Below are positions 37,811 through 44,976 of a stretch of 64,000 nucleotides of DNA, one piece after another. Where the stretch lies: the IMG/VR virus record IMGVR_UViG_3300032307_000117, positions 1-64,000 of that record. The stretch is one strand, 5' to 3'. The DNA comes from a virus. The notes under the pieces were generated by a model. It did not search any database and was not told the DNA's origin. It saw nothing but the letters and a program-made list of their open reading frames with translations. The position numbers and the translations under genes are program-made. Every line of letters begins with the position of its first letter. Position 1 is the stretch's first letter.

Positions 37811-38487
37811 TATATCTCCAAACCTGCATTAGCTATCCAGCGATAGCCTGTTGATATTCCCTTGGATTTACCTATTCTACTGCCACTTCTCATATCTTTC
37901 TTAAATACTTCTGCATTAGAAAGGTACCGCCCAATTCCGCTAGAGCTTAGGAATGCCTGGGTAAAATAATTCCTAAAGAAATCATCAAATGTTCTTTGGA
38001 AGCTGCCTTCTACGTTATCTCCACCAGGATTTGAAACAGATATTGGTTTTCTTGTAAAGACCTGTTCACCGTTATCGTCAAAAGCTAGGACCTCTGATCG
38101 TCTAGGACTAATTGTAACACCAATACCATTTTCCATTATTGCTGCCTTGTTATAAAATGGAACATTTGACCCCATCTTAACAGAGGTAGACTGTCTAAAG
38201 TTAGACTTTAGTGATAGGCCTAGCCCACTCACAGTATAGTTAATGTCAAATAGTCTAGCATCTGGGCTTCCAGTTCTAGACCACTCGTATACGTGATGCA
38301 AGGCTTCTGGATTTACTCTAGCATTAGCGTCTATAAATTGCTGCAAAATTTGTACGGTATTCTTACCTATATTATTAAGAAGCTCATTCTTGCCAAGCTT
38401 TATTCCATCTAAGAATCCAATAGAGTAGTTCATGATATTGTTCATATCTTTCATAAACTTTCTAGAGTCAATCTTTGATTTCATCAT
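37810..38487 (-). CDS. Tail completion / head-tail joining candidate
   Basis: The 225-residue basic protein resembles HK97 gp10-like neck proteins in size, order and a mid-region strand pattern (FDINYTVSGLGLSLKSNFRQS, GVTISPRRSEVLAFDDNG). Its start overlaps the upstream stop as ATGATG, so it is translationally coupled. The role is inferred from position in the connector cluster. Confidence 0.5.
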   Translation of the reverse strand: MMKSKIDSRKFMKDMNNIMNYSIGFLDGIKLGKNELLNNIGKNTVQILQQFIDANARVNPEALHHVYEWSRTGSPDARLFDINYTVSGLGLSLKSNFRQSTSVKMGSNVPFYNKAAIMENGIGVTISPRRSEVLAFDDNGEQVFTRKPISVSNPGGDNVEGSFQRTFDDFFRNYFTQAFLSSSGIGRYLSNAEVFKKDMRSGSRIGKSKGISTGYRWIANAGLEI

Positions 38488-38930
38488 AGCGTTGCCGCCT
38501 GATTCTCTGATCTACGAATAACTATCTTGTAGTATTCTGTTGATCCAAATGGACCTACAAATGGCTCTACTGTGGCGACTTCAAATATAGTTGACTTTCC
38601 AGTTCTTGGACCAGAAGTTTCTAGATAAATCTCATTGTCATTCTTGTCCCTGATGTTAGTGACAATAATGTTTGTTATTGCATTTTTAGAGTCCCTGGCT
38701 GAAATACGGATGTCGGTTTTTGCTCTTCCAAGAAGGACCGAGTTTTCAATAATTGCCCTGTTTGGCTTTACTTCTTGAGCCCAGTCTGTACCAGCAGTAG
38801 TAAAGCTAGAGGCTATTGTTCTGTCGTGCATCCATTCTTTTTGTACAGATCCATAGGCATTCTGAGAAATGGTTGGATAAAAGATATCTGCCTTCATGGG
38901 GAACATGAAGTCTGGAGTTTCGCAAATCAT
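38484..38930 (-). CDS. Head closure/connector candidate
   Basis: The 148-residue beta-rich protein (ADIFYPTISQNAYGSVQKEW, YYKIVIRRSENQA) matches the size and barrel pattern of head-completion proteins that sit below the portal adaptor. It is flanked by other connectors and overlaps both neighbours by a few bases. No catalytic motif is seen. Confidence 0.5.
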   Translation of the reverse strand: MICETPDFMFPMKADIFYPTISQNAYGSVQKEWMHDRTIASSFTTAGTDWAQEVKPNRAIIENSVLLGRAKTDIRISARDSKNAITNIIVTNIRDKNDNEIYLETSGPRTGKSTIFEVATVEPFVGPFGSTEYYKIVIRRSENQAATL

Positions 38931-39841
38931 TATAGAACTCCAATTTTACGAATAGACTTTATATACTTAGAAAGTATCTTGTCTACAATAAGGTTTCCTG
39001 TCCCCTCAAACGATTGCTTGTCAAACTGAATCTTAAATTGATCTGTATTGTAGGATGAGACGTATCTCTTGTAATATTCTAGCTTTCCGCATTCAATGTC
39101 ATCTATAAGAAGCTGGGTTGCTCTTGCAATGTCTGATGGGACTGCGTATACCCCAGCCTCAAGGAATATCCTGTAGTCAAAAGTGTGTGGGAATCCTCTA
39201 CGTCCAAAGTATGCTAGGTCTACATAGTCTGATGGAGAAGCTGGAAGCTCTAGTGGAGCACCCTCTCTTCTATTAAAGGTTCCAGTGTAGTCTTCCACAA
39301 TGGCTGTTTTGTCATCTGAAATCTTGTAAAGCGTTCTGGATGTTTCTGGGCTAAGTGCGTCGAATACCAAAACATTGTTTTCGTATACTTTTAAAATCTT
39401 TTTTGCGTCTACCCAAACTGGGATATAGTCCAATCCAAGACCAGTGGTCTCTAGGACAACCTTCTTGAGATAGAATCCGTCTGGAACTATTGAGTCTATG
39501 ACTGCCCTAGCCAATTCTTCCTTTTCGGCAAATGCCGCTATTTCTGATGGCAACTCTGCCTTTGTAGCTGGATCAATGTACGGCCTAACTAGCTCTACAG
39601 TTTCGTCTATAAGTATTGATGAGTCTGGAGCAAATATTCTCACTCTATAAGAGTTGTCATATTCTCCTGGCAAAACGACAACTATTTTTTGTCCAGTTGA
39701 TTTTGTAGATGTTGTAGAGGTTTCTGACAAGTCCGCCATATCAGTTACGGTAATCTTAAATTCTGCATTGGTGTATCCAGCTGGTACTGTCAATGCTTCA
39801 AAATTAACGTCTAGATATGGCGAGACTCTCAGAATTTCCAT
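38930..39841 (-). CDS. Head-tail connector/adaptor candidate
   Basis: The 303-residue protein lies after the capsid genes. The C-terminal half is helical (PSDIARATQLLIDDIECGKLEYYKRYV, IVDKILSKYIKSI) as in gp6-like adaptor proteins. The N-terminal half has Ig-like beta strands (AEFKITVTDMADLSE, YRVRIFAPD). The combination suggests an adaptor with an added Ig-like domain. It is longer than the usual ~100-170-residue adaptor. Confidence 0.55.
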   Translation of the reverse strand: MEILRVSPYLDVNFEALTVPAGYTNAEFKITVTDMADLSETSTTSTKSTGQKIVVVLPGEYDNSYRVRIFAPDSSILIDETVELVRPYIDPATKAELPSEIAAFAEKEELARAVIDSIVPDGFYLKKVVLETTGLGLDYIPVWVDAKKILKVYENNVLVFDALSPETSRTLYKISDDKTAIVEDYTGTFNRREGAPLELPASPSDYVDLAYFGRRGFPHTFDYRIFLEAGVYAVPSDIARATQLLIDDIECGKLEYYKRYVSSYNTDQFKIQFDKQSFEGTGNLIVDKILSKYIKSIRKIGVL

Positions 39842-39844
39842 GTT

Positions 39845-40297
39845 TTACTTACCGAACTCTTTAGCAACTTCTTCTGGAGTTGCAAGTCTTATGTGACCAC
39901 GAGTTAGCCACTTTTCTGCAGCTGACTTCTTCACAATGTTGTAGCCAGTGTAAACTTTGCCAACTTCATTCCAGGTTACATTTCTGGTAGAATGAATGGC
40001 TACGGTTTCTTCTTTTGGCTCTTGCTTTTTGGCAGGCTTCTTTTCTGCCTTTTCTGCAGATGCTGAGCCAAACGCTCCGCTCTTTAGATTTACAATTCCA
40101 GATGACTTACGGGCAGCTGGAACTACCTTTTGTACTGAATCGATAACATTGTTTTCTTCGACTGCTGGCTTGACATCTTCAGAAATTGATGCGGTAATTC
40201 CTAGCTCTTCGGCTACTTCTTCTACCTTAGTTTCTGGAGCCTGAGCCAACTCTTCTTCAATTACTGGTTCATTATTTGTATTAATATCTTCAGACAT
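39845..40297 (-). CDS. Acidic low-complexity protein with basic C-terminal domain
   Basis: The 150-residue protein has a disordered N-terminal half rich in Glu, Val and Ala, a Lys/Ala/Glu-rich linker and a compact C-terminal part (WNEVGKVYTGYNIVKKSAAEKWLTRGHIRLATPEEVAKEFG). It sits between the capsid and adaptor genes. A capsid-associated or decoration role is likely. AGGAGG gives a strong ribosome-binding site. Confidence 0.6.
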   Translation of the reverse strand: MSEDINTNNEPVIEEELAQAPETKVEEVAEELGITASISEDVKPAVEENNVIDSVQKVVPAARKSSGIVNLKSGAFGSASAEKAEKKPAKKQEPKEETVAIHSTRNVTWNEVGKVYTGYNIVKKSAAEKWLTRGHIRLATPEEVAKEFGK

Positions 40298-40318
40298 AAA
40301 TACCTCCTATTTATATAT

Positions 40319-40324
40319 ATTATA
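40319..40324 (-). promoter_or_regulatory. Possible -10 box after capsid terminator
   Basis: TATAAT lies between the terminator after the capsid gene and the strong AGGAGG site of the next gene. No good -35 hexamer is present 16-19 bases upstream, so this is a weak candidate. Confidence 0.3.
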
Positions 40325-40342
40325 ACAGATTAATTAATAATA

Positions 40343-40375
40343 AAGGGGCAGAGACCGTTAAGCCCCTGCCCCCTT
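40343..40375 (-). terminator. Terminator hairpin after major capsid gene
   Basis: AAGGGGCAG pairs with CTGCCCCCTT with one bulged C; an alternative inner stem is AGGGGC with GCCCCT. The minus-strand 3' side is TTTATTATTAATTAAT. It directly follows the capsid stop and would raise capsid mRNA over downstream genes. Confidence 0.7.
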
Positions 40376-40390
40376 AAAAGGTTTTACAGA

Positions 40391-41503
40391 TTATGAAGCG
40401 TCTGCTCCAGCATCTGCGAACGCAATGGCGTCTTCCTCTTCGAACTGAATACCGAAACGTACGAATACGGTGTACTCAATTGTGTCCTTCTTTGCAACGT
40501 ACTCACGGTTTACAACGATGTCACGCTGGAAACCCCAAACACGGTTAGCTGGGAAGGTTAGGTCAACATAACCATCTGGGTAGTAAGGAACTTCCTGAAC
40601 GTCGATGCCAAGAACACGAGTGGTACGTGCAGTACCAAGTGTCTGAGCAGCTCCGTCTAGGTAAGACTGACGGTTTCTTTCGGTTCCGCCAGTAGCTGGT
40701 GAAAATGCTTCAGCAATTGCGTCTGCAAGTGTACCATTGTTCTTTACGATACCCTGGAATGCATCGGTACCTGCGTAGAACTTTAGGTTGTTCTTGATCG
40801 CACGGTACTTACGAGGCATTGCCAAGATGATGTTCTGCATTACGTCTGGAGTCCATGCATTGTTGGCTACTGTTACAACAGCCTCGTGTGCATCTCCAGT
40901 AACGGTCTTGTTAACAAAACCGTTCATGATTGAAAGGAATGCATCTGGGCCAGTTCCTGTTCCGTTGATCGCTAGATCTTCGATGTCATTAGCAAAAGCG
41001 TTTGTCATCAAACGGACTAGGTGGTCCTCAAGTGCACCTCCTTCAATATTGTCTTCTAGTGCTTCAGCAGAAACTTCCCAGTCCAAGCGAATCTTCTTGG
41101 TGGTTAGCTCTACCTTTGAGAATGTTGCACCAGTGTTTGTGTATGTTGCATCAGCCTGGGCTGCAGCACGGATAACACGCTCACCGACGTTAACCTTCTC
41201 TAGTTCCATTGTGTTGGCTCGCATAGTTACACGACGACCGTCTTTGGCGAGAACTGTAGCATCCCACACGTAGTCAATAAAACGACGTGCCTGTTCAGGG
41301 CGTAGGATACCGCTTGCTGCATCACCCGAAGGATTTACGGCATTTGGACCACTTGTAACACCAAATTCGGCTGTTGGGATGTTGCCTAGGGTGTTTAGCC
41401 CTGGATCAGTTACCCCTCCAACACCTCCAGACGCAAATGCACCTTCGCCGTTTACTTCGTTAGCGCCAGCTCCTGGATAGTTTTTCTTAATCTCTTCCGA
41501 CAT
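40391..41503 (-). CDS. Major capsid protein, HK97 fold
   Basis: The 370-residue protein has the HK97-type pattern: an N-terminal arm, then VTMRANTMELEKV, TTKKIRLDWEVSAEALEDN, LMTNAFANDIEDLAINGTG and a C-terminal VVNREYVAKKDTIEYTVFVRFGIQF. I start at ATG 41503 (MSEEIKKN), because AGGAGGTGA lies 5 bases upstream; the open frame to 41608 adds 35 residues that overlap the upstream protease gene and lack a ribosome-binding site. The first ~75 residues are Gly/Asn-rich and may be removed by the protease. Confidence 0.9.
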   Translation of the reverse strand: MSEEIKKNYPGAGANEVNGEGAFASGGVGGVTDPGLNTLGNIPTAEFGVTSGPNAVNPSGDAASGILRPEQARRFIDYVWDATVLAKDGRRVTMRANTMELEKVNVGERVIRAAAQADATYTNTGATFSKVELTTKKIRLDWEVSAEALEDNIEGGALEDHLVRLMTNAFANDIEDLAINGTGTGPDAFLSIMNGFVNKTVTGDAHEAVVTVANNAWTPDVMQNIILAMPRKYRAIKNNLKFYAGTDAFQGIVKNNGTLADAIAEAFSPATGGTERNRQSYLDGAAQTLGTARTTRVLGIDVQEVPYYPDGYVDLTFPANRVWGFQRDIVVNREYVAKKDTIEYTVFVRFGIQFEEEDAIAFADAGADAS

Positions 41504-41528
41504 ATTGTCACCTCCTAAGTGAATTTTC

Positions 41529-42155
41529 TTATCTAAATAGATCGGCAGTTTTGAGGAAACGTCCGCCCCATAGGGATTTTTCAACCGTTTCAGGTTGATT
41601 CTGTACAATCTCGCCTAGATCGCCAGACTTACGGAAAGCGGTGTCTGCCTCAACAGCATCAATCCTCTTTCCAAACTCATTAAAGTCGCTTTCTGCATCT
41701 GCAAGTTTTGCATTTGCTAGATCAAGTGACTTCTTTAGCTCAGCAATTTCGTCACCAAGTGACTTTACTACTGATGTTAGATCGCTAAAGGCTGTTGTGA
41801 TACCGTCACGAATTTCAGCAACTGCTGCTGTAACGACATCCTCTGACTTAGATACCTCTTCGGTTGACTCAGATTTTTCTACAGCAGGCTCTACAGAAGC
41901 GGAGTCTTCCGACTTCTCCTTGTAGTTGCCCTTCATAGCGTCTTCTTCATCTTCTTCATCGTCTTCATCGTCCATGCCTTCGGAGCCAGCAGCAGGGCCA
42001 CCAGCAGTAGCTGACTTTTCAGCATCTACTTCTTCAGACTTTTCGACATTCAACTCGGCAGCGGTATCTGCCTCTGGAGCGACCTGTGTTTCTTCAACTG
42101 CTGGAGCTTCTGCTACTGGAGCTTCTGCTGCCACGTTTTCTGTTGCGTCAGTCAT
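41529..42155 (-). CDS. Nested scaffold protein within the protease gene
   Basis: Inside the protease frame, AAGGAGGT at 42163-42170 lies 7 bases before an in-frame ATG at 42155. Initiation there gives a 208-residue protein identical to the protease C-terminus: an acidic, Ala/Pro/Glu-rich region followed by a long coiled coil (EIAELKKSLDLANAKLADAE). This is the composition of phage scaffolds, and the arrangement matches the lambda C/Nu3 plan. Independent production is inferred from the ribosome-binding site. Confidence 0.7.
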   Translation of the reverse strand: MTDATENVAAEAPVAEAPAVEETQVAPEADTAAELNVEKSEEVDAEKSATAGGPAAGSEGMDDEDDEEDEEDAMKGNYKEKSEDSASVEPAVEKSESTEEVSKSEDVVTAAVAEIRDGITTAFSDLTSVVKSLGDEIAELKKSLDLANAKLADAESDFNEFGKRIDAVEADTAFRKSGDLGEIVQNQPETVEKSLWGGRFLKTADLFR

Positions 42156-42914
42156 AGGACTTACCTCCTTAATTATCTTAGAAGTATTAATGCCTTTAGC
42201 ACTATCAACTAAGAACTTTATCATTTCTGGTTTTTCTGTATCCGTCTTTTCAACGAAACCTATGTTTTGCATTTCTATGCCAGAGGTGGGACTTACCTCT
42301 GTTTCGTTTTCGGATAGTAGGACCATGCCAGCTTCGGCATCCCAGAAAACATTTTCAATTACGGTATCTGCATTTGCACCCTGAACGGTGTCTACACCAT
42401 CTACCTTCTGAACAGACAAAATACTAGCAAACTGATTTGCTGGATTGTCTACAAGTGAAAGCTCTACAAGGTCGTATTCTTTGATAATGCGAACCTTGGA
42501 TTCCATCTTCTCATCGTAAGCGTCATCCCACTTGTTCATTCTACCGCCGATTGAAAAACCAGTGTATGTTCCATCTAAAACTTTTTCCCAAGCATCCTGG
42601 GCACCCTTAGAAATATAAGTAGATACGTAAACACCAGAATAAAACTTCTTTGTCTCTGGGTCAAAGTACTTGTCTTCCTTAAACGATAGCATCTTGCCAA
42701 CAGCAATTGGTTGGTGCATTTCACGGATGTTGCCACGGAATTTTGCAAAAGCCTTCATGCTTGCTTCTGCTGTGACAATGTCAGCCTGCTTGTCTACGTT
42801 ATCGAGTGTTGCAAATCCAGAGACAATACGTCTCTCAACGTCCACTTTACTGAACGGCATGGATAGGCGAACATTCTCGCCCTCTGTGTCCCAATGGGCT
42901 TTTGCAATAGTCAT
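41529..42914 (-). CDS. Prohead protease-scaffold fusion
   Basis: The 461-residue protein has an N-terminal XkdF-like herpesvirus-fold protease: SGFATLDNVDKQADIV (32-47), catalytic His67 in REMHQP, Ser121 in TGFSIGGRM and VELSLVDNPAN. Residues after about 240 form an acidic linker with a D/E run (EGMDDEDDEEDEEDA) and a C-terminal coiled coil, i.e. a scaffold domain. The protease cleaves scaffold and capsid arms during maturation. The gene has its own promoter. Confidence 0.85.
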   Translation of the reverse strand: MTIAKAHWDTEGENVRLSMPFSKVDVERRIVSGFATLDNVDKQADIVTAEASMKAFAKFRGNIREMHQPIAVGKMLSFKEDKYFDPETKKFYSGVYVSTYISKGAQDAWEKVLDGTYTGFSIGGRMNKWDDAYDEKMESKVRIIKEYDLVELSLVDNPANQFASILSVQKVDGVDTVQGANADTVIENVFWDAEAGMVLLSENETEVSPTSGIEMQNIGFVEKTDTEKPEMIKFLVDSAKGINTSKIIKEVSPMTDATENVAAEAPVAEAPAVEETQVAPEADTAAELNVEKSEEVDAEKSATAGGPAAGSEGMDDEDDEEDEEDAMKGNYKEKSEDSASVEPAVEKSESTEEVSKSEDVVTAAVAEIRDGITTAFSDLTSVVKSLGDEIAELKKSLDLANAKLADAESDFNEFGKRIDAVEADTAFRKSGDLGEIVQNQPETVEKSLWGGRFLKTADLFR

Positions 42915-42923
42915 ACTACTCCA

Positions 42924-42953
42924 ATTATAGGGCCTTTTTGTAATGATTGTTAA
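42924..42953 (-). promoter_or_regulatory. Promoter of the protease-scaffold-capsid operon
   Basis: TTAACA at 42948-42953 and TATAAT at 42924-42929 are 18 bases apart, one mismatch to the bacterial consensus. The -10 box ends 9 bases before ATG 42914, so the leader would be very short. It lies in the 53-base gap after the portal gene. Confidence 0.65.
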
Positions 42954-42967
42954 AAACCTACAAAAAA

Positions 42968-44560
42968 CTACTCAGCTGCTCTACCCTCACCCTGTGGATT
43001 TCTACCACTTAGGGTTGTTGGGCTATCAGAAGCGTTGTTAGACCTTTCGGTGTCCCTTGCTCTATTTCCTGAGAGATCCGCCCTAGTATCCGCAGCCTGC
43101 CGTGGTGACATTACAAATGGCATGTCTCCGTCTGGCCTCTGTGGCAAACCAAGAACCTGTCTGGCTTCGTTAGGAACCATAACTTGGGTCTTTACGTATC
43201 TTTCAAGAATCTGGGACTGAGCAATTTCATCAGTCAGGGTTAGCTCGTTAAACTTAAGCTCTAGGATGTCAGTCTTTTCACGAATAATCTTATTAAGAAC
43301 CTTCTCTAGATTCCTCTGAGCTGGTCTTGCCACCTGCTCTTTAAATGTACGATCCTGGGCAAGGGCAGATGCGATGTTTGAAGAATCCCCTCCACCAATC
43401 TTAGATAGCGGAACCTGGTGTGCAATAAGAATGTCGTCTCTGTTTTGCTTGCGGTATTCCTTGAAGGAAGCTTCCTGAACACCGTTCTCAATTGGCTCCA
43501 TTTTAAACTCAACCTTATTAGTCTCTGTATCTCCTGGTAGCGGAACGTAGAGGGTTCTGTGGGACTGACCCTTTAGATTTGTCTGAAGGAATCTAAATAA
43601 CTTATCTTCTGCCTCGTCAGATAGTCTTGCACCCTTTAGGGTTACGACGTATCTAGGAACAGCCTTATTTCCAAAGTAATCAATGTTGTATTGTGATGCT
43701 AGCTGGTCTCCATGCAAAGATCCAATTGCAGCCATAATGTCTGGAATACCATAGAAAGTATTTAGTGGAGAATACTGCTTAAAGTGAATGATCTCGTTTG
43801 GTCTTGGATCATCAGTCATTGGGTTTACGTTAGTTGCCCCGAAATTTCTAAAGTAGACAACCCTGTGACCAATCATCTGGACATAGCCATCACGAAGTCT
43901 ACGGACTCTCATGGTTGTTGCTGGAATGTGCCCCAGGTATCCAATCTGGCCATTTACGGTTCTACCAATTTCTAGGTATCCATTTCCAGTTGCCTGAACA
44001 TCTGTGTAAACCTTTGTCATAACGTTTGTAAAGGACTCGTCATCATTAAGGGTTTCTATCCAGTCCCGCATCTCAATTTTTGCTCGTTCAATTCTGTTTC
44101 TTGCCCTAGCCCTCTGCTCTTCATTAGCAGACTCAAGCTTCATCATAGTCCTATCAGAAACGTGGAAGTCATAACCAAGTCCAACGATATTTTCCACCTT
44201 TGCATCAATGGCTGCGTGGTTGGCAAAAGATGTGTCATAGTAGTTTGCAAGCTCATAAAGATTCCATGGCGGGGTAATGACATCAAACAAGCCATATCCG
44301 TTGTGGTAAACAACTCCAGGGTTAATCTCCTTAGATCTTGCACCGTCTCTACCAGCATTTACAGCAAGGGCATTCCCAAGGTATTGGTCGGTTGCATCAA
44401 CCTTTGCAATCCTGTTGGTTTTTCTTTTAAAGTTATTGCTAATTCCAGAGAACTTCTTTAGCTCTTCCCAAGGCTTGTTAAAGGGGTCTTGCCTTTTAAA
44501 GGTGTCATCTTCTGGTAATAGGTCATCTGTTTTTAGCAGAATTCTCTGGATTTCATCCAT
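42968..44560 (-). CDS. Portal protein
   Basis: The 530-residue protein fits phage portals of the HK97/SPP1 type: an N-terminal region leading to LYELANYYDTSFANHAAIDAKVENIVGLGYDF, the wing strands GYLEIGRTVNGQIGYLGHIPATTMRVR, EIIHFKQYSPLNTFYGIPDI and the stem/crown region KEYRKQNRDDILIAHQVPLSKIGG. The C-terminal 60 residues are Arg/Asp/Asn-rich and disordered. It forms the dodecameric DNA channel. Terminase is about 36 kb away. Confidence 0.9.
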   Translation of the reverse strand: MDEIQRILLKTDDLLPEDDTFKRQDPFNKPWEELKKFSGISNNFKRKTNRIAKVDATDQYLGNALAVNAGRDGARSKEINPGVVYHNGYGLFDVITPPWNLYELANYYDTSFANHAAIDAKVENIVGLGYDFHVSDRTMMKLESANEEQRARARNRIERAKIEMRDWIETLNDDESFTNVMTKVYTDVQATGNGYLEIGRTVNGQIGYLGHIPATTMRVRRLRDGYVQMIGHRVVYFRNFGATNVNPMTDDPRPNEIIHFKQYSPLNTFYGIPDIMAAIGSLHGDQLASQYNIDYFGNKAVPRYVVTLKGARLSDEAEDKLFRFLQTNLKGQSHRTLYVPLPGDTETNKVEFKMEPIENGVQEASFKEYRKQNRDDILIAHQVPLSKIGGGDSSNIASALAQDRTFKEQVARPAQRNLEKVLNKIIREKTDILELKFNELTLTDEIAQSQILERYVKTQVMVPNEARQVLGLPQRPDGDMPFVMSPRQAADTRADLSGNRARDTERSNNASDSPTTLSGRNPQGEGRAAE

Positions 44561-44940
44561 TATTCATCACTTCCATAAGCATCGAAGGTTTTCTTTGCAG
44601 CTATCAAAGCACCAATGTCATTCTCGGATGGGATTAGACCTTGGTTCATTCTATCTGCCTGCTCGCTATACTGCTCATCAGATATCTTTGAGCTTCCTTC
44701 GAAGTAATACTCTTTTCCATCTGGTTCGCCATAATAGGCTGCAGCTGCTCTAAGCTCAGCAATCTTAGACTCATCACCTTTGCGAGAATTGATGCTAAGA
44801 ACGTTACCCTGGCCATCAGTAAACCATTTGCCATTAGCTTTTTTCCAAACGTAAACGCCGAATCCAGTAAAAGATTCGTTTACGATCTGTACTTTTGTGT
44901 CACCAACTTGACCAGGAAATCGTGGTTTTTGCCTTTTCAT
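44560..44940 (-). CDS. Unknown 126-residue protein at head-module start
   Basis: I choose ATG 44940 (MKRQK), because TATACT ends 7 bases upstream with a matched -35; the alternative GTG two codons earlier would put the start inside the expected transcription start. The protein has a small beta-sheet (TKVQIVNESFTGFGVYVWKKANGKWFTDGQGN) and an acidic C-terminal helix. The stop overlaps the portal start. Its place at the head of the head operon suggests a morphogenesis role. Confidence 0.65.
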   Translation of the reverse strand: MKRQKPRFPGQVGDTKVQIVNESFTGFGVYVWKKANGKWFTDGQGNVLSINSRKGDESKIAELRAAAAYYGEPDGKEYYFEGSSKISDEQYSEQADRMNQGLIPSENDIGALIAAKKTFDAYGSDE

Positions 44941-44947
44941 AACCACC

Positions 44948-44976
44948 AGTATACCACATTATGCTGGGTCTGTCAC
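44948..44976 (-). promoter_or_regulatory. Strong promoter for the head operon, leaderless start
   Basis: GTGACA at 44971-44976 and TATACT at 44948-44953 are separated by 17 bases. The -10 box ends 7 bases before ATG 44940, so the expected start site falls on the start codon. No ribosome-binding site precedes the ATG. Confidence 0.75.

Noticed and set aside
41504-41608. Longer capsid start adding 35 residues
   Set aside because: It overlaps the upstream protease gene by 80 bases, whereas ATG 41503 has an ideal ribosome-binding site.
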